DNA of 64,000 nt from DATAES01 sp963721305 (GCA_963721305.1 CAVRIR010000005.1:248001-312000); one strand, 5' to 3'; positions 25,625 through 34,414 are shown, numbered from the stretch's first letter. The notes: generated by a model from the letters alone, not told the origin. Numbers and translations: made by a program.

Positions 25625-26866
25625 TCAGGGGAACAGACCCCGTGCCTCGATCGCTGCAGCGAGACGTTCCAGCCCCAGGGCGAACGCGGCACGGCGCAGC
25701 GACACGCCCTTCCCGTCGGCCATCGTCCACACGGCGCCGAACGCCCCCTCCATCCGGGCTCGCAGCCGCTGCGCGACCGTCTCCTCCTCCCAGGGATAGC
25801 CCTCGCGCCCCTGCACCCACTCGAAGTAGGAAGCCGTGACGCCACCGGCGTTGGCGAGGATGTCCGGCACGACGACGATCCCTCGGTCGTCCAGCACGGG
25901 CTCGGCTTCGCGCGTCGTCGGCCCGTTCGCCGCCTCGACCACGAGCCTCGACCCGAGCTTCTCCGCGACCTCCTCGGTGATCACGCCGCCGAGCGCGGCC
26001 GGGACGAACAACTCGCACGGCAGCGCGTAGACCGCGTCGCCGGCGATGGCGTCGCCGCCGCGAAAGCCGGCGACGGTGTGCGCTTCGGCCGCGTGCTCGG
26101 AGAGCGCCCCGATGTCGAGGCCGCCCTCGTTCACCACTCCTCCGCCCACGTCGCTGACCGCGACGACGCGCATGCCGGCCGACGAGAGCAGGAACGCCAG
26201 CGGTCCGCCGACCTTGCCGAACCCTTCGATGACGACCCGCTTCCCGGCCAGGTCGATGCCGAGCATGTCGAAGGCGTGGCGAACGCACACGACCACGCCG
26301 GACGCGGTCGCGCCCGAGTGCATGCGCGTGCCGCCGATCGACTGCGGCTTGCCCGTCACCGCCTCGGGCATGAACGATCCTCGCGTCATCGCCAGTGTGT
26401 CCATTAGCCACGCCATCACGCGACCATCCGTGTTCACGTCGGGTGCGGGTATGTCGCGGTCGGGTCCGAGCAGCGGTGAGATCTCGAACGTGTAGCGGCG
26501 GGTCAGGTGCTCGAGCTCGGTCAGGCTGAGCTGCGTCGGATCGCACCGCACACCGCCTTTGGCACCACCGAACGGCAGATCGACGATCGCGGTCTTGAAC
26601 GTCATCGAGGCCGCAAGCGCCTTGACCTCATCGACGTCGAGATTCGGGTGGAACCGCAGGCCACCCTTGCCCGGGCCGCGCGACGTGTCGTGCTGAACGC
26701 GCCATCCCGTGAACACCTCGACGCTGCCGTCGTCCATCCGCACCGGGACGGCGACCTCGAGGACCCGAGCGGGGATGCGCAGCTTCTCGTGGATGCCGGG
26801 ATCGACGCCGATCAGCTCGGCGGCATCATCCAGCCGCTCGAGGATCGTGGTCCACGAGGAACGCAC
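25625..26866 (-). CDS. Glu/Leu/Phe/Val dehydrogenase family protein (second copy)
   Basis: This 413-residue protein repeats the family blocks of the gene at 8524. It has WRVQHDTSRGPGKGGLRFHP, DLPFGGAKGGVRCDP, DIPAPDVNTDGRVMAWLMD, the Rossmann motif VVIEGFGKVGGPLAFLL and LANAGGVTASYFEW. It differs in having a shorter N-terminus and divergent active-site neighbours, so the two paralogues probably have different substrates or cofactors. It is read towards imuA' on the same strand with a 53-bp gap that contains the LexA box. Confidence 0.88.
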   Translation of the reverse strand: MRSSWTTILERLDDAAELIGVDPGIHEKLRIPARVLEVAVPVRMDDGSVEVFTGWRVQHDTSRGPGKGGLRFHPNLDVDEVKALAASMTFKTAIVDLPFGGAKGGVRCDPTQLSLTELEHLTRRYTFEISPLLGPDRDIPAPDVNTDGRVMAWLMDTLAMTRGSFMPEAVTGKPQSIGGTRMHSGATASGVVVCVRHAFDMLGIDLAGKRVVIEGFGKVGGPLAFLLSSAGMRVVAVSDVGGGVVNEGGLDIGALSEHAAEAHTVAGFRGGDAIAGDAVYALPCELFVPAALGGVITEEVAEKLGSRLVVEAANGPTTREAEPVLDDRGIVVVPDILANAGGVTASYFEWVQGREGYPWEEETVAQRLRARMEGAFGAVWTMADGKGVSLRRAAFALGLERLAAAIEARGLFP

Positions 26867-26899
26867 GTCGTCAATGTTGCCCGTAGAACGGGTCCGCAG

Positions 26900-27250
26900 T
26901 CATTTACCCGCGGGGACGGCCTCCGCTGCGGCCTCGGCCGCCTCGTCGCCAGGGGCTGCGTCGCTCTCCCGGTAGTAGAGGAAGAGGTCTCTGATCAGGT
27001 CCGCGAGGCCGACCGCGGACCCGCCCTTGGCCAGATCGACGGTGATCATGCTGCCGTTGATGTGGACGCCGTCGACGCCACCGTGCTCGAACACCCGCCG
27101 AGCGAGCTCGTCGACGGGACGCTGCCCCTCGACCGGCGTCTCCTTCACATAGCGCTCGTGACCCATGCCGCTGAGCGGGCGGTTGACCTCGAAGCGCACG
27201 ATGCCCGGGCTGTGCGACGCCTTCTCGACGACGGTGATCGGCTGACCCAT
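26900..27250 (-). CDS. NifU N-terminal domain-like (Nfu_N) protein
   Basis: The 116-residue protein resembles the Nfu/NifU N-terminal domain. GIVRFEVNRPLSGMGHERYVKE is the strand-rich first half, and VDELARRVFEHGGVDGVHINGSMITVDL the helix and strand that close the fold. An acidic Ala-rich tail follows (DEAAEAAAEAVPAGK). The Cys-containing Nfu cluster domain is absent, so iron-sulfur delivery is not shown. It is divergent from the permease gene. Confidence 0.7.
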   Translation of the reverse strand: MGQPITVVEKASHSPGIVRFEVNRPLSGMGHERYVKETPVEGQRPVDELARRVFEHGGVDGVHINGSMITVDLAKGGSAVGLADLIRDLFLYYRESDAAPGDEAAEAAAEAVPAGK

Positions 27251-27368
27251 GGCGACGCGAACCTAGTGGTGGACTCCGGCGCGCCGCGAAATGGGGATGC
27301 CGCGCACCATCGGAGCCGCTTTGCACCATCCGCCGCCCTGGCGGACGGACCACCTACGGTCAGAAGGC

Positions 27369-28487
27369 GTGGCCGAGCCATCTGCTCCGCGCGCGAGCGG
27401 GTCCCTTGGCGCACGATCTGGGCCTCCATCGCGTCGGTCGCGATCGTGTACCTCGGCGTACCAGGCCTTCATCGCGACGGGTCGCGTCATCACCTATCTC
27501 CTCGTCGCGCTCTTCTTCGCGGTCGTGCTGACGCCGCCCGTCGACTTCCTGCAACACAAGCTGAAGATCCGGCGCGGGCTCTCCACGATGATCGTCATGC
27601 TCATCGGGCTCCTCCTCCTCGCCGGACTGGTGTACGCGTTCGTGAAGCCGCTCGTCGACCAAGCCTCGACGTTCTCGCGCGATCTGCCGCAGTACGTCCA
27701 GGACGCGCGTGACGGGAAGGGACCGATCGGCGACCTCGTGAAGCGTTACGACCTCGAACAGAAGGTCAAGGACAACCAGGACAAGATCCAGCAGGCGGTG
27801 ACCGACTTCGGCCAGAACGGTCTCGACATCGTCAAACGGATCTTCTCGACGATCATCGCCGCGCTCACGGTGTTCGTGCTCACGGTCCTGATCCTCATCG
27901 AGGGACCGACGCTCTCGCAGAACGCCCTCGACCTGATACCGCGCGCAGAGCAACGCGAGCGAGTGCAGCGAGTCGCGGTCGACGCGTGCCGAGCGGTCAG
28001 CGGCTACGTGTTCGGCAATCTGCTCATCAGCCTCATCGCGGGCACCGCGGCATGGCTCATGCTCTACATCCTCGGCGTTCCGTACGCGGAGGTGCTCGGC
28101 CTGTTCGTCGGGTTCGCCGACCTCATCCCGCTCGTCGGCGCCACGTTGGGCGCTGTCCCGACGATCGGGTTCGCGTTCCTGCACTCGGTGCCCGCCGGCA
28201 TCATCATGACGATCTTCTTCATCGTCTACCAGCAGTTCGAGAACCACGTCCTGCAGGTCACGATCATGTCGCGGACGGTCAAGCTGAACCCGCTCGCGGT
28301 GCTCGTCAGCGTGCTCGTCGGCGTCGAGCTGTTCGGGTTCCTCGGCGCGTTGCTCGCGATCCCCGCCGGTGGTGTGATCCAGGTCGTGGCCCGTGACCTC
28401 TACGACGCGAACCGTGGCCGGCTGAAGCCCGAGCCGACCGCCGGCGCCGACGAGGTACCCGTCACGCACGTTCCCGAGTCCGATTGA
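27369..28487 (+). CDS. AI-2E/PerM family permease, internal compensated frameshift
   Basis: The protein (about 372 residues) has the AI-2E family pattern of membrane helices, including VITYLLVALFFAVVLTPPVDFLQ, FVKPLVDQASTF and GLFVGFADLIPLVGATLGAVPTIG, and ends FENHVLQVTIMSRTVKLNP. The frame is open throughout from GTG 27369, but residues about 9-31 are polar nonsense. The alternative frame there reads ERVPWRTIWASIASVAIVYLGV, a proper first helix. A deletion near 27390-27396 and an insertion at 27461-27462 cancel each other. Family members export small solutes such as autoinducers or sodium-coupled substrates. Confidence 0.8.
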   Translation: MAEPSAPRASGSLGARSGPPSRRSRSCTSAYQAFIATGRVITYLLVALFFAVVLTPPVDFLQHKLKIRRGLSTMIVMLIGLLLLAGLVYAFVKPLVDQASTFSRDLPQYVQDARDGKGPIGDLVKRYDLEQKVKDNQDKIQQAVTDFGQNGLDIVKRIFSTIIAALTVFVLTVLILIEGPTLSQNALDLIPRAEQRERVQRVAVDACRAVSGYVFGNLLISLIAGTAAWLMLYILGVPYAEVLGLFVGFADLIPLVGATLGAVPTIGFAFLHSVPAGIIMTIFFIVYQQFENHVLQVTIMSRTVKLNPLAVLVSVLVGVELFGFLGALLAIPAGGVIQVVARDLYDANRGRLKPEPTAGADEVPVTHVPESD

Positions 28488-28512
28488 CGACCGGCTGATC
28501 GGAGGTACTGCG

Positions 28513-30573
28513 ATGTCCACCGAGACGATCGTGCTCGAAGGACACATCGTCGACTCGTTGCTGCTCGCGAAGGTGCTCGACCTCGTACTCGAAGCAGGTG
28601 CGGACTACCGCATCGCGTCGTTCGACATCGGTCGCACCAGCCTTGACCCGAGCCGCGCGGTCATCCAGGTCACGATGGACGACGAGACCGCGCTCGAGGC
28701 GCTGCTCGAGCAGTTGCAGGTGCACGGCGCGAACCGAGCCGGCGAAGCTGACGCGTCACTCGTCGCCTGTGATGCGGACGGCGTGTTGCCCGCCGGCTTC
28801 TACGCGACGACCAACCTCGCGACCGACGTGCGCGTCGAAGGCCGCTGGCACGCGGTCGAGAACCCCGAGATGGACTGCGCCATCGTCGTCGGCGACACGT
28901 CGGTGCGCACGGTGCCGATGCATCGCGTACACGCGGGCGACCGCGTCGTCTTCGGCCAGGACGGCGTGCGTGTCCATGCGCCCGAGCGCGCCCGCGACGT
29001 GCGCAACTTCGAGTTCATGAACTCCGACATCTCCTCCGAGAGGCCGAAGGCGTTGCTGCTCGAACAGGTCGCCGACCGCATCCGTTCCGCGAAGACCCGC
29101 GGTGACAAGGTGCTCGCGGTCTGCGGACCCGCGGTCGTGCACACCGGCGGCGCGCCCGATCTCGCCCGGCTCGTGCACGACGGATGGATCGACGTGTTGT
29201 TCGCCGGCAACGGGTTCGCGACGCACGACATGGAGTCGAACGTGCTCGGCACGTCGCTGGGCGTGTCGGTCGTGGAAGGCACTCCGGTCGAGCACGGCCA
29301 CTCGAACCACCTGCGGGTGATCAACGAGGTGCGCCGCCACGGTTCGATCGCCGCCGCGGTCGAGAAGGGGTTCGTCACGGGCGGCGTGATGTACGAGTGC
29401 GTCCGTCATGACGTGCCGTTCGTGCTCGGAGGATCCGTGCGCGACGACGGACCATTGCCCGACACGATGGCGGACGTCGTCGCTGCGGCGGACGCGATGC
29501 GCGAGCACGTGCCGGGCATCGCAGTCGCGCTGATGCTCGCGTCGACGTTGCACGCGATCGCGACAGGCAACCTGCTGCCGGCGGGCGTGGAGACGTACTG
29601 CGTCGACATCAACCAGGCCGTCGTCACCAAGCTCGCCGACCGCGGCAGTCATCAGGCACTCGGCATCGTCACCGACGTCGGCCCGTTCCTCCGCCAACTC
29701 GCCGACCGCTGTGCCTGCCGCTCGCTCGTGACACTCGAGTGGGGACGGCGGTACCTCATGTGCCCACCGGAGCACTTCGGCGTCCTCTACGAGATCAACC
29801 CGTGGATGCATCGCGAGGTGACCGTCGACCGCGACCGCAGCCGTGCGCAGTGGGAACAGCTCGTCCGGCACCTGCGTGACGCCGGTGCCGATGTCGTCAC
29901 CATCGATCCGCACCCGGACGTGCCGGATCTCGTGTTCACCGCGAACGCCGGCATCGTCTCCGGCGACGTCTTCGTGCCGAGCCACTTCCGCCATCCCGAG
30001 CGCCAGCCGGAGACGGAGGTATTCGCGACGTGGTTCGACGCGGAGGGATGGACCGTCGACCGCCTTCCGTCCGACCTCGGCCACGAGGGTGCGGGCGATG
30101 CGCTGCCGTTCAACGGCACGTTGCTGTGCGGCTACCGCACCCGTTCGGACGCGTCCGCCGGACCCGTGCTGTCGCGCATGCTCGGCGCGCCGGTCCGCAC
30201 GGTCGAGCTCGTCGACGAGCGGCTGTATCACGTCGACCTGACGTTCTGCCCACTCGACGATCGCCGCGCACTCTGCGCGCCGGCGGGATGGGATCAGTAC
30301 GGCCGCAGGGTGGTCGAGGCGCTCGTGCCCGAGGCCTTGTGGCTCGAGGACGACGAGGCGCTGTCGTTCTGCGCCAACTCGGTCGTCGTCGGCACGAACG
30401 TCGTGATGCCCGTCGTCCCGCCGCGGGTCGGCCGCCGGCTCGAGGAGTGGGGCTTCAGCGTGGTCGAGTCAGCGGTCGGCGAGTTCCTCAAGGCCGGCGG
30501 CGGCTGCCGGTGCCTGACGCTGGCGCTGGACGTCTCGCTGGGCTCGCAAGGCCCACAGCGCGACGGCGATTGA
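28513..30573 (+). CDS. LOR/SDH-domain (TIGR00300) and arginine dihydrolase-type amidinotransferase fusion, AgrE/ArgZ-like in reversed order
   Basis: The 686-residue frame has two recognisable halves. Residues 1-405 match the TIGR00300/LOR-SDH family (AGADYRIASFDIG, VHTGGAPDLARLV, GNGFATHDMESNVLGTSLG, VDINQAVVTKLADRG). Residues 406-686 match the guanidine-modifying fold of arginine dihydrolases (RRYLMCPPEHFGV, EINPWM, LVFTANAGIV, and GGGCRCLTL with the nucleophile Cys near 665). Cyanobacterial AgrE/ArgZ carries the same two domains in the opposite order and turns arginine into ornithine and ammonia, then proline. At 29728 a GTG lies exactly at the junction and overlaps a TGA of another frame (GTGA), so two coupled genes fused by an indel cannot be excluded. 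Confidence 0.8.
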   Translation: MSTETIVLEGHIVDSLLLAKVLDLVLEAGADYRIASFDIGRTSLDPSRAVIQVTMDDETALEALLEQLQVHGANRAGEADASLVACDADGVLPAGFYATTNLATDVRVEGRWHAVENPEMDCAIVVGDTSVRTVPMHRVHAGDRVVFGQDGVRVHAPERARDVRNFEFMNSDISSERPKALLLEQVADRIRSAKTRGDKVLAVCGPAVVHTGGAPDLARLVHDGWIDVLFAGNGFATHDMESNVLGTSLGVSVVEGTPVEHGHSNHLRVINEVRRHGSIAAAVEKGFVTGGVMYECVRHDVPFVLGGSVRDDGPLPDTMADVVAAADAMREHVPGIAVALMLASTLHAIATGNLLPAGVETYCVDINQAVVTKLADRGSHQALGIVTDVGPFLRQLADRCACRSLVTLEWGRRYLMCPPEHFGVLYEINPWMHREVTVDRDRSRAQWEQLVRHLRDAGADVVTIDPHPDVPDLVFTANAGIVSGDVFVPSHFRHPERQPETEVFATWFDAEGWTVDRLPSDLGHEGAGDALPFNGTLLCGYRTRSDASAGPVLSRMLGAPVRTVELVDERLYHVDLTFCPLDDRRALCAPAGWDQYGRRVVEALVPEALWLEDDEALSFCANSVVVGTNVVMPVVPPRVGRRLEEWGFSVVESAVGEFLKAGGGCRCLTLALDVSLGSQGPQRDGD

Positions 30574-30858
30574 CACGACGGCGAGCACCGCGTGCACGGC
30601 CTTGAAGCCGACCGGATGATCGTGCACGAGGATCATCGGCGTCCGGACCAACCAGACCCCGATCGTCCACACCACCAGCGCCGTCACCGCCCACCGCATC
30701 CATGAACGCTTCCAGAGCGACGCCACCACCAGGGCCGCGAGGAGCAGGAACGATCCCGCCAACAGGATCGAGCCCCCGTTCCGGATGCGTCCGGCCCACA
30801 CGAAGACGGTCCAGACGACGAGGACGATGGCGGATCGGTTCACGCGCACGACGTGCAC
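30469..30858 (-). CDS. Hypothetical four-helix membrane protein
   Basis: From GTG 30858 the 129-residue product has four hydrophobic helices: AIVLVVWTVFVWAG, ILLAGSFLLLAALVVASL, WAVTALVVWTIGVWLV and AVHAVLAVVSIAVALWAL. Loops are basic and the tail is Gln/Arg-rich. The family is not recognised. The 3' end overlaps the antisense end of the fusion gene by 105 bp, so the true stop or length may differ. It is divergent from the acyl-CoA dehydrogenase. Confidence 0.6.
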   Translation of the reverse strand: MHVVRVNRSAIVLVVWTVFVWAGRIRNGGSILLAGSFLLLAALVVASLWKRSWMRWAVTALVVWTIGVWLVRTPMILVHDHPVGFKAVHAVLAVVSIAVALWALRAQRDVQRQRQAPAAAAGLEELADR

Positions 30859-30958
30859 GTTAGGCGGCGGGCGCGGGCTACTGGCAGGCGGCCGAGACGT
30901 CGAACCGCCGAGCCGGCGTACGATCGGCGCACGAGAACGAGCCGCATCAGACTTACAG

Positions 30959-30974
30959 TTGACCGACCGGTCAA
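30959..30974. promoter_or_regulatory. TetR-type operator before the acyl-CoA dehydrogenase gene
   Basis: TTGACCGACCGGTCAA is a perfect 6-bp inverted repeat (TTGACC/GGTCAA) around four bases, a form common for TetR-family repressors. It directly follows TTACAGT, which could be a -10 element, so binding would block initiation. The cognate regulator is not in the window. Confidence 0.55.
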
Positions 30975-31004
30975 GTTCCAAACGGGACCACAGGGGGGGC
31001 ACCG

Positions 31005-32276
31005 ATGGCCGACGTCTCACTCGAGGACTTCACCCAGGAAGTCACTGACTTCTTCGACGCCAACGCAAAGCGCAAAGAGGCGGAGGACAAGCCCTTCGTG
31101 TGGGGCGAGGGTGAGGACGACATCGGGCTGTTCGAGGAAGTCGACCGCGAGAGCGAGAAGCGGGAGTTGGCCGAGGCGCAGGAATGGCGGGCGAAGCGCT
31201 ACGACGCCGGACTCGGTTGGATCACCGGTCCGACGGAGTACGGCGGCCGCGAGCTCACCTCGGCGCACGATCGCATCTATGCCGGCATCGAGCCGAAGTA
31301 CGACATCCCGCGCCAGAACTTCTTCGGCATCGGCCTGGGCATGGTCGCGCCGACGATCCTCGCCCACGCGCAGCCGCACGTCCGCGACCGGTACCTCGCG
31401 AAGATGTACCGGGGTGACATCGTCGGCTGCCAGTTGTTCAGCGAGCCGGGCGCCGGGTCCGACCTCGCGAGCCTGCAGACCCGAGCCGAGCTCGACGGCG
31501 AGGAGTGGATCCTCAACGGGCAGAAGGTGTGGACCTCCGGCGCGCAGTACAGCGACATCGGCGAGATCATCTGCCGCACCGATCCCGACAAGCCGAAGCA
31601 CAAGGGACTCACCGGGTTCGTCGTCGACATGCACGCGCCCGGCGTGGAGGTGCGGCCGCTCCGGCAGATGACCGGCGGTGCGTCGTTCAACGAGGTCTTC
31701 TTCACGGATGTGCGCGTGCCGGACGACCACCGACTCGGCGACGTCAACGAAGGTTGGACGGTCGCGCTCACGACCTTGATGAACGAACGCGCATCGATCG
31801 GCGCGGGAAGCACCGGTGGCGGGCTCGGCATCGCGAGCAGCACGCGCCTCATCGAGATGCTGCGGCACTTCGGGCTCGACCAGGATCCGATCCACCGGCA
31901 GGAGCTGATGAAGCTGCATGTCGCGTTTTCGGTGGCGAAGTACAACAACCAACGCGCGATGGACAAGATCAAGTCCGGACAGTTGCCGGGGCCGGAGATG
32001 TCGATCGCGAAGCTGGCGCTGACGCAGAACATGTGGCAGACCGCGCAATTCGTGTCGCGAGTACTGGGCGCGCGCTTGACCGCGGAAACAGGCGAGTGGG
32101 GAACGTTCTCGTGGGGCCAGTTCCTGCTCGGCATTCCGGGCATGCGCATCGCCGGCGGTTCCGACGAGGTGATGCGCAACATCGTCGCCGAGCGCGTCCT
32201 CGGTCTTCCGAAGGATCCGGGCATCGACTCGAAGACGGCCTTCAAGGATCTGAAGGTCGGCACCCAAGCGTCGTGA
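31005..32276 (+). CDS. Acyl-CoA dehydrogenase
   Basis: The 423-residue flavoprotein has the full ACAD layout. GCQLFSEPGAGSDLAS is the FAD/substrate signature and WILNGQKVWTSGA the flavin-binding strand. FNEVFFTDVRVPDDHRLG and the last-helix signature GMRIAGGSDEVMRNIVAERVLGLP complete it. The catalytic base position carries Gly-Ser-Asp-Glu rather than the usual Tyr-Glu-Gly, as in FadE subfamilies that act in steroid or cholesterol breakdown. It oxidises an acyl-CoA at the alpha-beta position. ATG 31005 follows AGGGGGGGC. The upstream TetR-type palindrome suggests substrate induction. Confidence 0.9.
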   Translation: MADVSLEDFTQEVTDFFDANAKRKEAEDKPFVWGEGEDDIGLFEEVDRESEKRELAEAQEWRAKRYDAGLGWITGPTEYGGRELTSAHDRIYAGIEPKYDIPRQNFFGIGLGMVAPTILAHAQPHVRDRYLAKMYRGDIVGCQLFSEPGAGSDLASLQTRAELDGEEWILNGQKVWTSGAQYSDIGEIICRTDPDKPKHKGLTGFVVDMHAPGVEVRPLRQMTGGASFNEVFFTDVRVPDDHRLGDVNEGWTVALTTLMNERASIGAGSTGGGLGIASSTRLIEMLRHFGLDQDPIHRQELMKLHVAFSVAKYNNQRAMDKIKSGQLPGPEMSIAKLALTQNMWQTAQFVSRVLGARLTAETGEWGTFSWGQFLLGIPGMRIAGGSDEVMRNIVAERVLGLPKDPGIDSKTAFKDLKVGTQAS

Positions 32277-32287
32277 CCCGATGTCGC

Positions 32288-32338
32288 GAACTCCGGGGTG
32301 AAACGGGCGCTCTGGCGCCCGTTTCCATCCAACATTCG
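32288..32338 (+). repeat. 51-bp palindromic element, copy C (stem type 1)
   Basis: Left box GAACTCCGGG, stem arms GTGAAACGGGCGC and GCGCCCGTTTCCA around loop TCTG, right box TCCAACATTCG. It fills the gap between convergent acyl-CoA dehydrogenase and rnhB. Confidence 0.9.
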
Positions 32339-32340
32339 CT

Positions 32341-33051
32341 CTATGGGAAGAGGACTTCCTGCAGGCCGGCGGGGAAGACCCGCGGGACGCCCGTCCAGGG
32401 CAGGTTGTCCATGAAGACCCAGCTGCGGCGGTGGATGGCGCACGGGCCGTAGCCGCGGAGCGCGGCCTTGTGGCGCGGGCACGGATAGCCCTTGTTGAGG
32501 TCGAAGTCGTAGCCGGGGTAGTTGTCCGCATCCGCTTGCATCATGCGATCGCGCGTCACCTTGGCGAGGATCGACGCGGCCGCGATCGACAGGCAGCGGG
32601 CGTCGCCCTTCACGAGCTTGATGGTCGTGCCGCGGCTGACGAAGTCCCAGTTTCCGTCGAGCACGACGCGGTCCGGATCGCGGCCGATGCCGAGTCCCTC
32701 GAGCGCGCGGTCCGCGGCGAGACGTTGCGCGGCGGACATGCCGAGCGTGTCGCACTCGACCTGCGACGCGTGACCGACCGCCCACGTCACGCACCACGAC
32801 CCGATGCGATCGAACATCGCTTCACGTTCGGCGGGCGTGAGCATCTTCGAGTCTCGGATCTTGTAGACCCGCTTGCCCTGCGGGATGACCGCGGCTCCGA
32901 CGCTGATCGGTCCCGCCCACGCACCACGGCCGACCTCGTCCATGCCGACGACGATCTCGTGGCCGGCCTCCCACAGCTCGCGCTCGACCAGGATCGACGG
33001 CGACTTGGACTTGATCGCCTTCCGAAGGGTCGGAACCGTCTGGGTCGCCAT
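32341..33051 (-). CDS. rnhB: Ribonuclease HII
   Basis: The 236-residue enzyme has the RNase HII active site: VVGMDEVGRGAWAGP with the DEVGRG pair, VVLDGNWDF for the third Asp, and KGDARCLSIAAASILAKVTRDR for the fourth. It removes RNA and single ribonucleotides from DNA hybrids. The N-terminal 30 residues are a Lys-rich extension. It is followed at its 3' end by the 51-bp element and is preceded by selD 11 bp upstream on the same strand. Confidence 0.92.
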   Translation of the reverse strand: MATQTVPTLRKAIKSKSPSILVERELWEAGHEIVVGMDEVGRGAWAGPISVGAAVIPQGKRVYKIRDSKMLTPAEREAMFDRIGSWCVTWAVGHASQVECDTLGMSAAQRLAADRALEGLGIGRDPDRVVLDGNWDFVSRGTTIKLVKGDARCLSIAAASILAKVTRDRMMQADADNYPGYDFDLNKGYPCPRHKAALRGYGPCAIHRRSWVFMDNLPWTGVPRVFPAGLQEVLFP

Positions 33052-33062
33052 CGGCGGCGACC

Positions 33063-34070
33063 TTACCGAAGCACGACCGCCGCGTTGCCGACCTCGACGT
33101 TGCCCACCCGCTCGAACCCCGTGCCGAGCAGATCGCCGACCACGGCGGGGTCGACCGCCGCGAGCAGCCCGCCCGAGGTCTGCGGGTCGTAGGCCAGGGC
33201 CTCGAGCGCCGCGTCGGCGGTCGAGGTCACGTGCCCTTCGAGATGGGACCGGTTGCGCGGGTCTCCACCGGTACGGACGCCGGCCTCGGCCGCCTGCAAC
33301 GCGCCGTCGTACAGCGGCATCGACGCGCTGTCGAACACGAACGTGACCCCGGATCGATCGGCCATCTCCCAGCCGTGTCCGAGCAACCCGAACCCCGTCA
33401 CGTCGGTGACGCCGTGCACGTAGGCGCCGATGTCGCGCAGTTGCGTGGACGCGGCCAGGTTGAGGACCTTCATGTGCGCGATGGCAGCTGCCTTCTCGTC
33501 GTGCGACCCGCCGGCGAGCACGATGCCCGTGCCGATCGGCTTGGAGATGACGAGCACGTCGCCGGGGCGGGCGCCGCCCTTGCGGAACACCTTGTCCGGA
33601 TGGACGAAGCCCTGCACCGCGAGCCCGAAGATCGGTTCCTCTGACCGGATCGTGTGCCCGCCACCGATCACGCCGCCGGCCTCGGCGACGACGTCTGCCG
33701 CGGCGCCGAGGATGGCGGCGATCGCCTCGACCGGCATGCGCTCGGGGAACGCCGAGATGTTGAGTGCGAGCGCGACCGTGCCACCCATCGCGAAGACGTC
33801 ACTGCATGCGTTCGCCGCGGCGATGGCTCCGAAATCGGCAGGATCATCGACCAGCGGCGGGAAGAAGTCCGTGGTCGACACGATCGCGAGGTCGTCGCTC
33901 ACCTTGTAGACAGCAGCGTCGTCGAACGGGGCCAGCCCGACGATGAGCGACGAGTCTCCGCTCGCGAGGGATCGCACCAGGGCAGCGAGCGGCGACGCTC
34001 CCCACTTGGCGGCACACCCCCCGCACGATGTCCACTCGGTGAGGCGAATATCCGTGGCCGCGTCTGTCAT
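33063..34070 (-). CDS. selD: Selenide, water dikinase
   Basis: The 335-residue protein matches SelD. TSCGGCAAKWG has the catalytic Cys/Lys region (Cys16, Cys19), and LAIVSTTDFFPPLVDDP provides metal-binding Asp residues. GGGHTIRSEEPIFGLAVQG and TGFGLLGHGWEMA are the ATP-site motifs. It makes selenophosphate from selenide and ATP. No selA, selB, tRNA-Sec or mnmH is in the window, so the use of selenium here is not shown. It sits upstream of rnhB and divergent from the ABM gene. Confidence 0.92.
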   Translation of the reverse strand: MTDAATDIRLTEWTSCGGCAAKWGASPLAALVRSLASGDSSLIVGLAPFDDAAVYKVSDDLAIVSTTDFFPPLVDDPADFGAIAAANACSDVFAMGGTVALALNISAFPERMPVEAIAAILGAAADVVAEAGGVIGGGHTIRSEEPIFGLAVQGFVHPDKVFRKGGARPGDVLVISKPIGTGIVLAGGSHDEKAAAIAHMKVLNLAASTQLRDIGAYVHGVTDVTGFGLLGHGWEMADRSGVTFVFDSASMPLYDGALQAAEAGVRTGGDPRNRSHLEGHVTSTADAALEALAYDPQTSGGLLAAVDPAVVGDLLGTGFERVGNVEVGNAAVVLR

Positions 34071-34090
34071 CGCGCGGCCAGGCTAGAGCC

Positions 34091-34414
34091 ATGCCGCAGA
34101 TGGTCACCGTCTTCCGGTCACGTTTGCGCGACGAGCACGAGGGCTACGAGGCGAAAGCGGCCGAGATGGAGGCCGCCGCCCGGGCGATGCCCGGGTTCGT
34201 GGACTTCAAGACGTTCGCCGCCGCCGACGGCGAACGGGTCTCGCTGATCGTGTTCGACTCGCCCGAGTCCCACGCCGCCTGGCGGGGCGATCCCCGCCAC
34301 CGGGCCGCGCAACGGCTCGGCCGGTCCGACTGGTACGCCGAGTACCTCATCCAGGTCTGCACCCTCGTCGACGAGCGCCGCTTCCCGTCCGAATCGGGCT
34401 CGCACGTGCATTGA
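34091..34414 (+). CDS. Antibiotic biosynthesis monooxygenase (ABM) domain protein
   Basis: The 107-residue protein is a single dimeric alpha+beta-barrel ABM domain. It opens with MVTVFRSRLRDEHEGYEAKAAEMEAAARAMPGFVDFKTF, followed by ERVSLIVFDSPESHAAWRGDPRHRAAQRLGR and a final strand. The central His in AAWRGDPRH is a common active-site position. ABM proteins oxidise quinol-type compounds or bind heme, but the substrate here is unknown. It is divergent from selD. Confidence 0.8.
   Translation: MPQMVTVFRSRLRDEHEGYEAKAAEMEAAARAMPGFVDFKTFAAADGERVSLIVFDSPESHAAWRGDPRHRAAQRLGRSDWYAEYLIQVCTLVDERRFPSESGSHVH

Noticed and set aside
32431..33192. Plus-strand open frame antisense to rnhB
   Set aside because: Composition is shadow-like and rnhB on the other strand has all catalytic motifs.
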